DNA of 64,000 nt from Prorocentrum cordatum (lineage: Eukaryota > Sar > Dinophyceae > Prorocentrales > Prorocentraceae). Location: NCBI GenBank assembly GCA_963575745.1, contig CAUYUJ010014183.1:758742-822741 (forward strand), written 5' to 3'. A model generated the notes under the pieces. It was not told the origin of the DNA. It searched no databases and worked only from the letters and a program-made list of their open reading frames with translations. This document shows, in pieces, positions 53,207 through 63,612 of this stretch. Numbering within the stretch: position 1 is the stretch's first letter; the number at the start of each line of letters is the position of its first letter. Made by a program: the position numbers and the translations under genes.

Positions 53207-53402
53207 GGCGGCGAGCCAAGGGGGGAAGTGAGAGGGGGCGCGCCTTCTCAGAAGGCTCGGAAATCTCCTGGCTTTCTGAGAAGGTTCCAAAACCTTCCCC
53301 GAAGACACAAAACACTTGTCTTAAGGCGCGAGGGTTTCTGAAAAGTCCCGCCGCCTTTCGAGAAGGCCTTGTCCTTCTCACTTCCCCCCGTCGCTCGCCG
53401 CC
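53207..53402. mobile_element. inverted-repeat element family B, 196 bp
   Basis: GGCGGCGAGCCAAGG at the left, GTCGCTCGCCGCC at the right, and inner GCCTTCTCAGAAGGCTC mirrored by TTTCGAGAAGGCC; aligns with 33682-33857. Confidence 0.7.
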
Positions 53403-53798
53403 GAGAGAAGGGCGGGGGCCTCTGAGGCCGCGCGTTGGAAAAAAAAAAAACACAGATTCTGGCATCTGGGCGAGCATCGAACCACATTTCTTTTCTTTTT
53501 TCCCAAAAAGGGGGTACAATAGGATGACGATCGTAACAAACCAAAAAAGGGGGAGAGGGGGCAATGTAGAATGTTATAGTGTCTTCGGCCGCAAGGAGAA
53601 AAGGTTTTGGAGAGGACGGTCAAACGACGACGCCGCCCACGAGTAGGCCTGGACAACAAAAACATTCATCATCCCCTAGCCGGGTGCGCCGAATAATGGA
53701 GCAGGAACAGAGGGGTTGGCACATGATGGCCCGAGGCGTGCGCGTGGTCAATGAGTGGCCACCAAAAGAGCGCATTGAAAGAAGAAGAAGAAGAATAT

Positions 53799-54212
53799 CT
53801 AGACAAATAATGGTAGTGAAAGCTCTTTTCTCCGTGCAAGCGCTTTTATATTATGCGGAAAGCGTGCCAAAAAAAGTGGCCGACCCACGACGCACGCCGC
53901 CAGACACGAGGGCTTGAAAACAACCCCCAAGGACTTCGGCAGGGTCAGTGAACTCATGGGCTGGGGTTGCGCGGGGCACAACAGGGGTGAGGACATTTTG
54001 AACACTAATGGGCAACGATGAGCATTGCAACGCGCCCTTTCCAACTCGCTCTCATTACAATCTAAAACAAACCCTGAGAGCTCTTTTCTCAATGAAGACG
54101 CTTCTATCTGATGCGGAGGGCGCGCCGAGGAGAGTGGCCGATCCAAAACGCACGCTGCCAGACAAGAAAGCTTGAGAACAACTCCCGGAATTATTATATT
54201 CCCCGAGCCCAT
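53799..54212 (-). CDS. open frame with two in-frame 37-residue repeats
   Basis: Minus strand, 137 codons. Two segments are homologous: GVVLKLSCLAACVLDRPLSS with HQIEASSLRKELS, and GVVFKPSCLAACVVGRPLFL with NIKALARRKELS. At DNA level this is a duplication (53816-53935 and 54078-54192) that is diverged yet keeps the frame. No family known. It may still be non-coding tandem DNA. Confidence 0.3.
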   Translation of the reverse strand: MGSGNIIIPGVVLKLSCLAACVLDRPLSSARPPHQIEASSLRKELSGFVLDCNESELERARCNAHRCPLVFKMSSPLLCPAQPQPMSSLTLPKSLGVVFKPSCLAACVVGRPLFLARFPHNIKALARRKELSLPLFV

Positions 54213-54891
54213 CTTATGCTCTACGAAGACGCTGACCCTTGCCGTTCAAAGAGGCTCGACACACTTCAGCCGAGCTCCTACCGAGAGGGCGCGGATACGG
54301 CTGTGCGATTAAAGTCCAGAGCTTGCCATTGGAGGCCTTCCCCGAGAGCTCGAGGCGGGGGGGCCCTGAGCGCGAACAGACGCCGTGCCCTTTGCATCTG
54401 TATGGAGTGATGTAGAAGAAACCTCCTTAGGCACAGGGCACATCATAAAGTTGGTCACTTCTTTCCACCGGTTCCCAAACTGGCAGTAGGCAGTGACGCA
54501 AAAAAAACTAGAGCGATTCAAACAAAGCGCTTTCACCTCAGGCAGAATCCACAGCATGGAGGTTGAAGGGTTCTCAAGTATACATGGACTACGCTTTTAC
54601 AAGCACAATCTCAAAACATCCAACGACAAAAATAGCGAGGATGTTGCCATGACGCACTTTCTCCTGGTCTCCTGGCGACAGTCCTGGCAGGCCCCGCGGG
54701 TGCTCATTTTATCGCAGTGGGCCTGTGCAGCCACAGCGTGCGCGACTCAGCGCCTGGCACGCTGGGGCGATCATCGCTGCGGTCGCATTCGAGCGGATTC
54801 GATTGAACGCCTGCTGCTGCACTTTCAGGCCTCGTCAGATCAAACCCAGCCCCGTGCGCAATATCAGTCACAGTGGCAACACCCCCAATTC
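54213..54891. other. no gene seen; 3' flank of the DIRS-like element
   Basis: Ordinary complexity with no convincing frame. Confidence 0.35.
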
Positions 54892-54939
54892 TCACCAATT
54901 CTTTTGAGACACCTCCACAGCCCGCTTAGATGTCCTCAA

Positions 54940-55600
54940 ATTTCCAGACCGCGGCACTGCAGGCGGTGCAGGCGGCAGCCCTCCGTCTAGGAGCACCCCT
55001 TCAAGGTTCTTCTTGCGCCAGAGGCAGCACTCTTGGAAGCCGGCGCGGGGCCTCTGCAACTGGGCCTGCGCGCGACCTCCTTTTTCGTATCTGGCGACGC
55101 TCGCGCGGCTGCCCCACCTTCCCCACTTTCGTGGATCTCGCCCGAGGTGCGGCGCAGGCAGAGACGGTCCCACGAGGCGCCGCTGCGCATGAGTTGGCAT
55201 GGCGCCCACTCGGGCAGACCGAGCTTCACCGCCGCCGTCTTGAACTGCTTCAGGCACGTCGCGCATGCGCAGCTGAACGCCGCCTCGTCTCCTGTCTTGC
55301 CTCGCGAGAGATCGCGCGGCAGCTGCGCGGCCCAGGCCTCCTCCATGTCCCAGAGAACGGCGCCGCCGTGCAAGCCGACCTTGGTCGGGCGCAGCCCCCT
55401 GGACGGTCTGATCACGATGGCCCAGGAAGGCCCGACGTTGGTCGCTGGCGGGATGACTCACTTCGCTTTCAGGTCGTGCGTCTCGCCAGACCGCCCGTAA
55501 TTCACCGGCGACGCCATGACCTCGATGGCCGTCGCGCGGCAGCCCATCCGGAGCAGCTCGCCCATCACCGCCGCTCACGCAGGCCGCGCCTCGGGCAGGC
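54940..55600 (-). pseudogene. tyrosine recombinase domain
   Basis: Minus strand. MGELLRMGCRATAIEVMAS then VNYGRSGETHDLKAK (YxRxxE-type first Arg box), a TGA, VGPSWAIVIRPSRGLRPTKV (Lys in the beta-hairpin position), KLGLPEWAPCQLMRSGASWD (where the family has QLRHSGAS; the Arg-His pair reads Met-Arg here), then after a frameshift RKWGRWGSRASVARYEKGG with the candidate nucleophile Tyr near 55088. In DIRS-type elements this enzyme integrates circular DNA copies. One stop and one frameshift: inactive. Confidence 0.62.
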
Positions 55601-56189
55601 GCGACTGCCCAGGAGCCATGCGGCCCCAGCCCTGGAGGGCACAGTGGGCACGCGGCAGCTTCGCGGGCCCGCAGCGACCGCGCTCTGGGAACAGCCCCTT
55701 GATGGGCGCGAGCAGGAGGTGGCCTGTGGTGCTGCCCCAGCCCTCGAAGGACTTCTCGCCGAACATCTCGATCAGCGCGCAGTCGAGCTCCTCCGGGGAG
55801 CCCAGCGAGCCTGCCGCAGTCGCTCGCGAACGGCTAGCACAGCGCCTGGTAGATCTGGCCGGCCCGATCGGACGCGGCCTTGCCCTCGAGGAGCGAGCGG
55901 CCGATGGTGCCGGCCTCCGCTGAGCAACGATCCTGACTCAAGAAGCTCGCCGTCGCTCTCCTCGCCATCGGTGGCGGCGTTGGCGGCAGGCCGGGAGGCG
56001 ACCTCGGCAGCGTCCTCGGCGGGCGTCGCGGCCTCTGAGGCGCCCTCGCCTTCCCGACCGCCGAGCGCCCGTTCGCCACCAGCCGCCTCTCCTCGCAGTG
56101 GCCCGTCGTCAGCGCCACCAACGCGGCTGCCCGGGGGGCCCCCTCCAGCCCCTGCGGCGGCCGCGCCGGGCTCGTCGCCCGCCCGAGGT

Positions 56190-56808
56190 CGCTTCGACAA
56201 AGGCTCGAAGCGTCGGGGGGGGGGGGGGGGGCGTCAGCCAGGTGCCGAGAATGGAGCCAGCGTGCGCGGCAACGCACATCGAGGGCCAGGCGCAGAGCGC
56301 GCCGCCGTCGGCAGCGCAGGTTTAGTTTGTAGGCACAGGATCTTCCCTTAGCGGAAGCCAGAACTTGCCCAATACTATCTCCTAGAAATAACACACGTCG
56401 ACGCCCGAATCCAGGGCGCCCGGCGAGCCCCCTCAGGGTCCAGATCATACCCTCGAGCTCTAGGGTGTGGATGGCCTCCTTCCGAAAGAACTGCCCAACG
56501 CACGCGGCCCTCCAAGTGCCCTCGTAGATCCGCTCGGGGCTGATGTCGGGGGCCTCGGGGCCCCCCTCCCGAAACTTGTCAGGCTCGTTGGTCCTTTCGG
56601 GGGCCAAGATAGTCATCGGGCCGCTCAGGGCGCGGCGGGTGCTTGCGAGTGCACGGGCGCCATAATCATTTTCTTGACTGACGCGAAACCTTAACCTCTC
56701 ATCGATGCGCCCAGCCTCGTTTACTTTTTCGTCACCCCGCTGCGCCTCGACCGCTCCCCATCCAGTCGGACAGGCGTCGGTGGCCGCGACTTGCCCGCGC
56801 CCGGGCAA
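56190..56808 (-). pseudogene. RNase H-like domain
   Basis: Minus-strand frame: GQVAATDACPTGWGAVEAQR (an ATDAxxxGWGA start typical of RNase H folds in these elements), IHTLELEGMIWTLRGLAGR (a conserved Glu in the ELEG position), VLFLGDSIGQVLASAKGRS (Asp in a D(S/N) position), and RARWLHSRHLADAPP at the end, matching the RWxxSxxNxAD(A/P) end block. Removes the RNA strand of the hybrid in working elements. One of the better-preserved parts of the element. Confidence 0.6.
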
Positions 56809-56899
56809 TCTCCACTTGGCAACGGCGAACGGCAGCAGAGCACGGGCCGCGCCGAGCTCGTCACGGACAGAGGGCCAAAGGTCGAGCGTCTCTGGCCCA

Positions 56900-57655
56900 G
56901 CCGTGCGAATAAACTAAATGACCGACAACAGAGACGACAGCGGCCAGCGAAACGTGAAGATGAACGTAAGATGGCCAACCGTCGACTCGAGCTGGCGGCC
57001 CGTCGCAGCGCCACGGACCGTGCCAGCACACTGTCGAGCTTCCACATGCGGCCGAGCGAGGTGGCAGCGAGCCTGGAGTGACCCTTGATGCTTACACCCA
57101 ACACCTCAGTTTCTTCGCAGACATCAACGTGCTCATGCGTTGCCAACCCCACTGCGCCCAGGGCCGCGCAGGCCCGGTCCTGCTGCGCCTGCACCTCAGA
57201 CGAAAGACCACCATGGGCGCCCGCGTGGACGCAGTGCAAAAATTGGCCACCAGCCGCGTTCAAGCGCGAGCCGCCAAAAGTCTGCAAACGACGAGACGCT
57301 GGCGCGCCCGCGGCCGCCTCCACCTCGGCAGCCTGCGCGAGGCACCGCGGCCACTTGAAGCCCGCCGGGGGCACCGCGAAGCACGGGCGCACCCATCGGT
57401 CCCCAGTCAGCCGCTCACCTTCGGCATCGCGAAGGTCGAGCTCCTCCGCGCGGAGGGGGGGCAGGCCGAAGTAATCTTGAAGCGGTAGAACGCGCCCCGC
57501 GCGCCCCAAGCGCCGACGAACACCCCCGCATCGTCATTGACCTCGATCATGCCAAGGGGCTCGGCGGTAGGCAGTTCCACCCCACGCGGGTCGCAAAGCC
57601 GACGATTGCAGCGGCGGGCGTCCACCGCCAGCCTCTGCTTCCCACGCATTTTCTA
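56900..57655 (-). pseudogene. reverse transcriptase domain, frameshifted
   Basis: First frame: KQRLAVDARRCNRRLCDPRG, VELPTAEPLGMIEV, FVGAWGARGAFYRFKI. The next frame continues LQDYFGLPPLRAEELDLRDA, PCFAVPPAGFKWPRCLAQAA, then a block reading FLHCVHAGAHGGL where a YVDN-type catalytic box is expected (His in place of Asp), and VCEETEVLGVSIKG, SLGRMWKLDSVLARSV. The family role is template-directed DNA synthesis. The missing Asp and the frameshift near 57490 make it inactive. Alignment to the family is from memory of its motif order. Confidence 0.6.
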
Positions 57656-58327
57656 TGCGCAAAAGACGGCGGCGCGCTCCTTCGCCGAAGTGCGCCACCG
57701 CGACGCTCCCACCTCTCCAGGCGCTTGACGAGACGGACGCAGGCCTCGCGATCACCTGACAAGTTGCGGTCCATGTCAGGCGCGGTGCGCTCCGCGTTGT
57801 CGAGCACCTCCGAATGCTCGAAGTCAGATCTGACCGCGTGCTTCTCGAAATCAACCAGCGCATCGGCTGCCTCAGGCGGCGCGACGCACCAGGGCATCCA
57901 CGCAGGACGTCGGAACCGAGAGGAGTTCTTCCTGGTAGTCGACAACCGCGTGCTCATTCGAGTTGCACCCGGCTTGGGAACGCAGAAGCGCGCGGCGCGT
58001 GCGGCTTCGCGCGGGCGAGGCACCGCAACGACAGCTTGAGAAGCCAGCATGGCGCCCCTAACGCGCTGGGTGGCCTTGGACTGCGCCAGCGAGGGGGCCG
58101 CCGAGAGTGCCGCGTCCGACCCGCGCGCGCTCAGCCAGTTCAGCGCGCTGATGGCCTTGTTCGCGCGGATGGTCGCGTTTTTCCGTCGAGCAACTCGCTG
58201 CCGCACTCCTCGGCTTCGCCCAGCGCGGCAGAGCCACTTCTCCACCAGCTTCGGCAGGGGGAAGAGCTCGACGGCAATCGCCGCAGCAAAGACAGGCCCT
58301 CGAGGAAAAGCAGAACTCGCGCCGGGC

Positions 58328-58760
58328 CTACCCCTCTGAGGATGATGCGGCCAGCGGCGGGGCCCCAGCCAGCCGCTGCTCGGCCCCTAGGCCTTGTCCG
58401 TGCCTCCAGCCTTGGCGCCTGCCTTCGCAGTTCCCTTTGGACGAACTGTCGAGGCGCGGACGTCGAGGGCCTTCGGGCGCTGATTCTTGATATCCGCCTT
58501 CCCTTCGTGCGACTGGCAACGTGCGCCGTCCGGTCCGGGGAGATCGCGGCCGCGCGCTGCTGGTCGCCAGACCACAGCTCCTCATCCTCGAAGCTTCCCG
58601 CATCCGCCTGGCCAGCACCTGGAACAACGCCAACGACGCCAAGTTGAGCCAGTCATAGCATTCTGCCGCCTCCAGCAAGCGACACATGGCCTGCAGCTCG
58701 TAGGACAGGCGGTCCGTCGGCAAGATACGGTTCCCCACCAAATACTTCTGGTGCCACATG
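58328..58760 (-). pseudogene. N-terminal region of the DIRS-like polyprotein
   Basis: Minus-strand frame: WHQKYLVGNRILPTDRLSYE, LQAMCRLLEAAECYDWLNLA, SLALFQVLARRMREAS. The pattern of a helical block with a (D/Y)xLNxxSLAxxxxLARR signature is one I associate with dinoflagellate reverse-transcriptase polyproteins of this type; that is recall, not a search. The sequence becomes Arg/Pro/Gly-rich and probably out of frame after about 58560. No start codon can be trusted. Confidence 0.4.
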
Positions 58761-58774
58761 AGCGGAAAGCCGCC

Positions 58775-59350
58775 CGTCCTGGGCCGTTTTGGGGGCCTCT
58801 TGGGAGCCCCGTGGGCCGCCTTGGGGCGGTCTTTGGGGCCTCTTGGACCGTCGCTAACGCCGCGAAAGCCGAAAAGCCGTGTAAGCTAAGAATGCCATGT
58901 TTCCCATCGGAAATCAATAATTTTGGCCTCCTGGGGGCCTCTTGGGACGCCTCGTGGGGGCCTCTTGGGGGTTCTTCTGGGGCTCTTGGGGCCTCCTGGG
59001 AGCGTCTTGGGGAGAAAAGCTAGACTTCTCGGTTCGTGGTCCCCCTCTTTGGGCCGTCTTGGGGCCCTCTTGGGCCCGTCAGGAGGCCCTCTTGGGCCGT
59101 TTTGGGGGCCTCTTGGGAGCCTCTTGGGCCGTCTTGGGGCGTTTTGGGGGCCTCTTGGGTCGTCGTCAACGCCGTGAAAACCGCAAAAATCGTATATGCT
59201 AAAAATGCACGTTTTCCTGAGGAACATCAATGATTTTGGCCTCTTTGGGCCCTCTTGGGACGCCTCTTGGCTGGGGCGTCTGCGAAGCCTCTTGGGACGT
59301 CTTGGGGCTGTCTTGGGCTCTTCTGGGACGGAAAAGGGGACAACCCGAAA
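58775..59350 (-). repeat. CCCAAG-type repeat element, two cores
   Basis: On the plus strand GGGGCCTCTTGGG words; two cores at 58860-58925 and 59162-59240 (GCTAAAAATGCACGTTTTCC, ATCAATGATTTTGGCC) match those at 9635 and 15822; the GGTTCGTGGTCCCCC block is at 59030. Confidence 0.8.
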
Positions 59351-59785
59351 GACATACAAAAACCCAAAGGAAAACCCGAAAACGGCTATTAACACCATTC
59401 CCCCGCCCTACCCCCCTCCCCTGGAAACCCTCCCTTTAGGGCTTCGCTCACATCAAAGCGTCATCAATCGTACCTCGCTCTTTCCGTTATCCGTTGCCTG
59501 AACGGCCTCATCATCCCAACACCGGGGCGCGGAACAACCCATGGGGCGTCGGCACCGCCCCAGACTACCTGGGGGGTTGTCTTTGAGTAGCCCAACGCCT
59601 TACAATGGCGACATGCCCTGCCTCCAAGGGCCCCCGACCCTGGGAGGAGGCACCGCTTGCCAGGGGACACCGCCAGCACCAGCGTCACGGGCGCGCCGCC
59701 CTGTGCCGCGGCACACGCTCGCCGCCAGCGCCGCTTTCGTCGGCGGCATCGTCGTGCTCGGCTGCGTCGCCGTTCTCCTCCCCCT
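59351..59785. other. no gene seen
   Basis: GC-rich DNA following the repeat element. Confidence 0.35.
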
Positions 59786-60080
59786 GCCTCCCTCCCTCCC
59801 TCCTCCTCCTCCTCCACTTCCCCTTCTCTTCCGTCCTCCCTCTTCCACCCTCCTCCTCCTCCTCCTCCTCCTCCTCCTCCTCCTGCTCCTCCTCCTCCTC
59901 CTCCTCCCTCCTCCCTCCCTCCCCCCCCTCCCCCCCTCCCTCCCTGCCTCTATCCCTCCCTTCCTCCCTCCTCCTGCACGCTTCCTCCTCCTTATTCCAT
60001 GCGCATCATCCTCCCTCCTCCCTCCTTCCCTCCCTCCTTCTCATCCTCCTCTCTCACTCCCTCTGCATCTCCTATATCCC
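59786..60080. repeat. (CCT)n pyrimidine tract
   Basis: CCTCCTCCTCC with CCCTCC variants. 60081-61143 after it contains no gene I can support; a short GTCGTC/GTTGTT run lies at 60340-60390. Confidence 0.95.
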
Positions 60081-61143
60081 TCCAACTGAAGCCCGTGGGC
60101 ACCAGAGTGGGTCCCCACCCCCATCACCACAGGGGACCCATGGGCGTTGAGGTCGATGGGGTTCTGGTCCCAGGTCCCCCGCAGGCCACCGCGGGGACAC
60201 AGCCTCTTCAAGGACTGTCCCTCCTCCCTCCTTCCCTCAGCCTTTTTCCTCCCTCTCCCTCCCTTATAAACGATCCGCGCCGAAGCAAGGATCTTGGAAA
60301 ATTGTCCAGCCTGAGAAGTTTCGCATACAGCACAGGGTAATCGTCGTCGTTGTTGTTGCTGTTGTCGTCGTCCTCGTCGTCGTAGCCGTCGTTGTGCGTG
60401 TATCTCCGCTCGCGACCTATGTTTTCTTGTCCAATGACTTTCACCACCATCCCTCCCTCACTCTCCTTATCCTTTTCCGCATCCAAGGGGGGACGTGCTC
60501 CAGCGACAGGAGCGCCTCCTAGAGGCCCCTGCGATGGCGCCAAAGCGCCCAAGGTGGCCCCAAGATGCCCCCCAATTCAGCGCAGGTGGGCCCCTACGAC
60601 CTACAAGGAGGAGAGGGGGAATGGGGAGGGGGCTGTAGAGACGCTCCAGACGTGGCGGATAGCACGGCGAACAGAAAGGAGCTGAGGGGATGGAGGATAA
60701 AGCTCAGAAGGGAGGGAAGGAAGGGGAGGATGAGATAACTAGAGAGGGGAGGACGACCGCTGCGCTACATGACGAAAGCACACTTCTAGCGACAAGGTCA
60801 CTCCTCTCTTTGGGATGGAGGCCTGTGCAAACATGATTCCAGCTGTGAAAATTATAATTGTTGCATGCTCCCGTCGTCTTACACTTCGGTGGGCCAGTGT
60901 ACATGCCACCTAGCTTCGCAATACATGACGAAGACGGCGGGTATCCATGCGTTTGGGTGTGGCGTCGCAATGGCCTGTGCATTACCTGTTGCATGCTGCC
61001 TCCTACCACCTACCGCTTACGCTCGGGTGCTCAATTTCTTGTTCTTGCAACTTGCCTCTGCGTGGACCGCTGTCCCGAGTGCGATGCCGCCCCCCTCCCT
61101 ATCAAGTACCCCTCGCGACTCTCATCTCTGACTGGACTAGAGG

Positions 61144-61335
61144 ACCAAAGACGACATAAACAGACATGATTTCTGAGGACCGCGCGGATGTCCTGGATCT
61201 GCGCTGGACTCCCCTCCCTGGAGCGCGGAGCGCGCCAGGGGCGGCACAAGAGGTGCCGCCAGGGGGCCCTAGCGCCGATCCAAAACATCTGCGCGGAAAG
61301 TTGATGTTTATGTCGCTTGGCCCTCTTCGACGGAC
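61144..61335 (+). mobile_element. short inverted-repeat element family A, copy 3
   Basis: CAAAGACGACATAAACAGAC, GGAGCGCGGAGCGCGCCAGG, then GCGCGGAAAGTTGATGTTTA and GCCCTCTTCGA. Confidence 0.7.
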
Positions 61336-61559
61336 TGCGTGCAGCAAGGCATCGGGTGCCAGGCCACCCTGGCCCAAGAGCCCGACGATTGAATGAGCAG
61401 GGGAAATCGGTGGCAGGCTGGCGGCCCATAGGTTTCACTCATAGCGGGTCTCAGGGCGACGCGCGAGGCCTGCGGTGGGGCCGCGGGACGGAGGCCACCT
61501 GCCGCACGGAAGCTGGGGCGCGGGGCTCGGGACCAGAGCACCGCGGCCGAAAAAAGGTG

Positions 61560-61772
61560 CGGGGCCATGCTAGAAGAAGAAAAAACGCCATAAACACAAA
61601 CTGTTGGCGGTCCGCGCGGGCTTCTTGGACCTGCGCTGGACCCCCTCCTTCGCGCGCGGAGCGCGCCAGGGGCGGCGCCGGAGGCGTCGCCGGGGGGCTC
61701 AGCGCGGTCCAAGAAATCCGCGCGGAGCGCCACACGTTTAGGTTTTTGGCGTTTATTCTTCTTCGACAGGTG
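61560..61772 (+). mobile_element. short inverted-repeat element family A, copy 4
   Basis: AGAAGAAGAAAAAACGCCAT at the left, GGCGTTTATTCTTCTTCGA at the right; centre GCGCGCGGAGCGCGCC. The most symmetric copy. Confidence 0.8.
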
Positions 61773-62086
61773 GTGACCTGTGGTGACCCTGGTGAGCCTG
61801 CCCCTGGCAGAAACCGCAGCGCTGGGCAACGCTTCCACCAGGCCTGGGCAACCGTCACAGAATCCTGCCACGACTTTTGCCAAGAGCAGCCGCGCAGAAG
61901 GCCTTTCGCATTCGAGCAGCTCATGTAACGGCTCTGTTATAAACCGGAAGGTCGCCCACAGAAGGGGTTACTGGAAAGGTACGGGAGGCACTGCGCGACT
62001 ACAGCCCGAAAGACAAGAGAGACCGCGCACGCGAGCTGTATCTACTACGGTACGTACTGCCGACCAATACCTGCGGGGAGGCCAAC

Positions 62087-62368
62087 ATGCGTCGGTGTCA
62101 GACATTAGCATCCTGGTTCATTGGCCTCCTATGGGCAAAATACAAGTCAATATCAAAGTCATACACAGCGCGCATACTTGTAACAAATGTTGGAGTACAT
62201 GCTCCGTCGATATTTGAACGTCAAAAGGTGCCCCAAAGCCTCATACCCCAAGAAATGATGTGGGCCATCTGCTGGCGAACCGATCTACTATGTGATATGC
62301 CAATTGGACGCGCGGTAACACAGCTCGGTTACCTCTTACCCAATACGGGGGCACATGCCACTGTGTGA
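62087..62368 (+). CDS. putative coding fragment, unknown product
   Basis: Plus-strand frame of about 93 codons with balanced composition: LASWFIGLLWAKYKSISKSY, ARILVTNVGVHAPSIFE, VPQSLIPQEMMWAICWRTD, LLCDMPIGRAVTQLGYL. It sits between two family-A elements. A hydrophobic start and no low-complexity DNA make it protein-like; no motif recognised. Confidence 0.3.
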   Translation: MRRCQTLASWFIGLLWAKYKSISKSYTARILVTNVGVHAPSIFERQKVPQSLIPQEMMWAICWRTDLLCDMPIGRAVTQLGYLLPNTGAHATV

Positions 62369-62437
62369 CAGGCAGGGGTCTGAGAAGGCCTTCTGGGCGC
62401 CAGGAGTGCGACACAAATGTGTTATCCATGCTTACTC

Positions 62438-62642
62438 TGCTGGAAGAACAAAAAACGTAACCATACTTTCTCGGCTATCCGCGCGGAGTTCTTTAATCGG
62501 CGCTGGGTACCACTCCCTTTCGCGCGGAGCGCGCCAGGGGCGGCGCCAGAGGCGCCGCCATGAGGGCCCAATCCAGATGCAAGAAATATGCGCGGGCCTC
62601 AGAAAATTTACGTTTCTGTCGCTTTCCTTCTTCGATCCGTGC
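62438..62642 (+). mobile_element. short inverted-repeat element family A, copy 5
   Basis: GGAAGAACAAAAAACGTAAC, CGCGGAGCGCGCCAGGGGCG, then TTACGTTTCTGTCGC and TTCTTCGA. Confidence 0.7.
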
Positions 62643-63000
62643 CCTACCACTCCGCACCCCCGTCGCAACCCCTGGAGGACCGCGAGCATACGCCGCCTGC
62701 GCCACAGCGCAGCTGGTCTTCGAAGCTTGGGCCACCGCTCTGCAGCTGATTGGGTCTGTGAGGCCTCTGGGGCCATCGTGGCATCGCCTGGGGGGGAGGG
62801 GCTCTTGGACTCTGGGTGGCATCCGGGAGCCTCCTCGGGGGGCACCTTGGGGCGTGCTGGGGCCGCCTCGGGCCTGTGCCGCGTCCCAGGTTCATCCTGA
62901 ACCCTCTCGGGGGGGTCCAGGAGCTGAGTCCGCAAGGGAGCTGAATCTTCGGGGCGGAAGTTCGTCGCCTGATGATGCGGATTCCCCTGATTTGCGGCGC
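62643..63000 (-). CDS. weak coding candidate, Pro/Glu-rich
   Basis: Minus-strand frame: RHRPEAAPARPKVPPEEAPG, CHPESKSPSPPGDATMAPE, ASQTQSAAERWPKLRR. Disordered in character. The plus strand has GGGGCC words like the CCCAAG family, so this may be repeat-derived. 63001-63527 holds no gene. Confidence 0.2.
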
Positions 63001-63527
63001 GGTTGAGGACCGCGGGACAAGTCCACCATGTGACCTCAAGTGCCTACATGTTGAGCAAATTTCCTTTGGCCTGTTGGGTCGTTCTCGTTGGTCCGGGATC
63101 CCTGAATTCATGAGCAATTCCCCTCCAACGAGACCAGCTGAACAGATGGGCCAGACAAGACCTGCTTAACATACGAGAACGGCGCCCGTGCACCGCACTA
63201 TGCTTGGACTCCCTGGAGGCTTCGCTCCAACGCGGTACTGTGCATATGTTTGTTCGCTTTGAAAAAGCAGGAAAAAACTATGCACCGCAGAATTGCTGGG
63301 CAGAGAACCAACGACCCCCTAGGGAGACGTCAACGCGGTACGGTGCACGCAAGTCGCCCGCGGATAACATGCAAACTGCCGAGGTCACATTGTGGACCCT
63401 GTCCCGTGGCCTCGGAGCGAGCGGCGCCAAAACGAACCCTCGGCCCTAGAAGAAGAAGGATCAGCGCAGAAACATGAACAAACCGAAAATCTGGACGGAC
63501 TCATTGGATCCTCGCTTGACCCCTCTC

Positions 63528-63612
63528 TGTTTGGGGGTCCAGAAGACGGTGCGGTGACAGACCGTGCGGTGACCCCGGAATCCCTTCGAAAGACCTCACC
63601 GCACAGCCCATC
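63528..63612. repeat. inverted GGTGCGGTGAC repeat unit, copy 2
   Basis: ACGGTGCGGTGACAGACCG, TGCGGTGACCCCGGAATCCC, mirrored by CCTCACCGCACAGCC; followed by GGGGCCTCGGAGGCCC as in copy 1 (23188). 63613-64000 has no supportable gene. Confidence 0.65.

Larger units (their letters stand above)
54892..58760 (-). mobile_element. decayed retroelement with RT, RNase H and tyrosine recombinase (DIRS-like)
   Basis: Minus-strand series of coding remnants in the order N-terminal region, reverse transcriptase, RNase H, linker, tyrosine recombinase. That order and the absence of a DDE integrase point to a DIRS-type element. The 5' end (58760) abuts CCCAAG repeats. Terminal repeats were not identified. Confidence 0.62.

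Noticed and set aside
54930-56351. 473-codon plus-strand open frame
   Set aside because: It is antisense to the recombinase/RNase H remnants; high GC leaves the opposite strand open.
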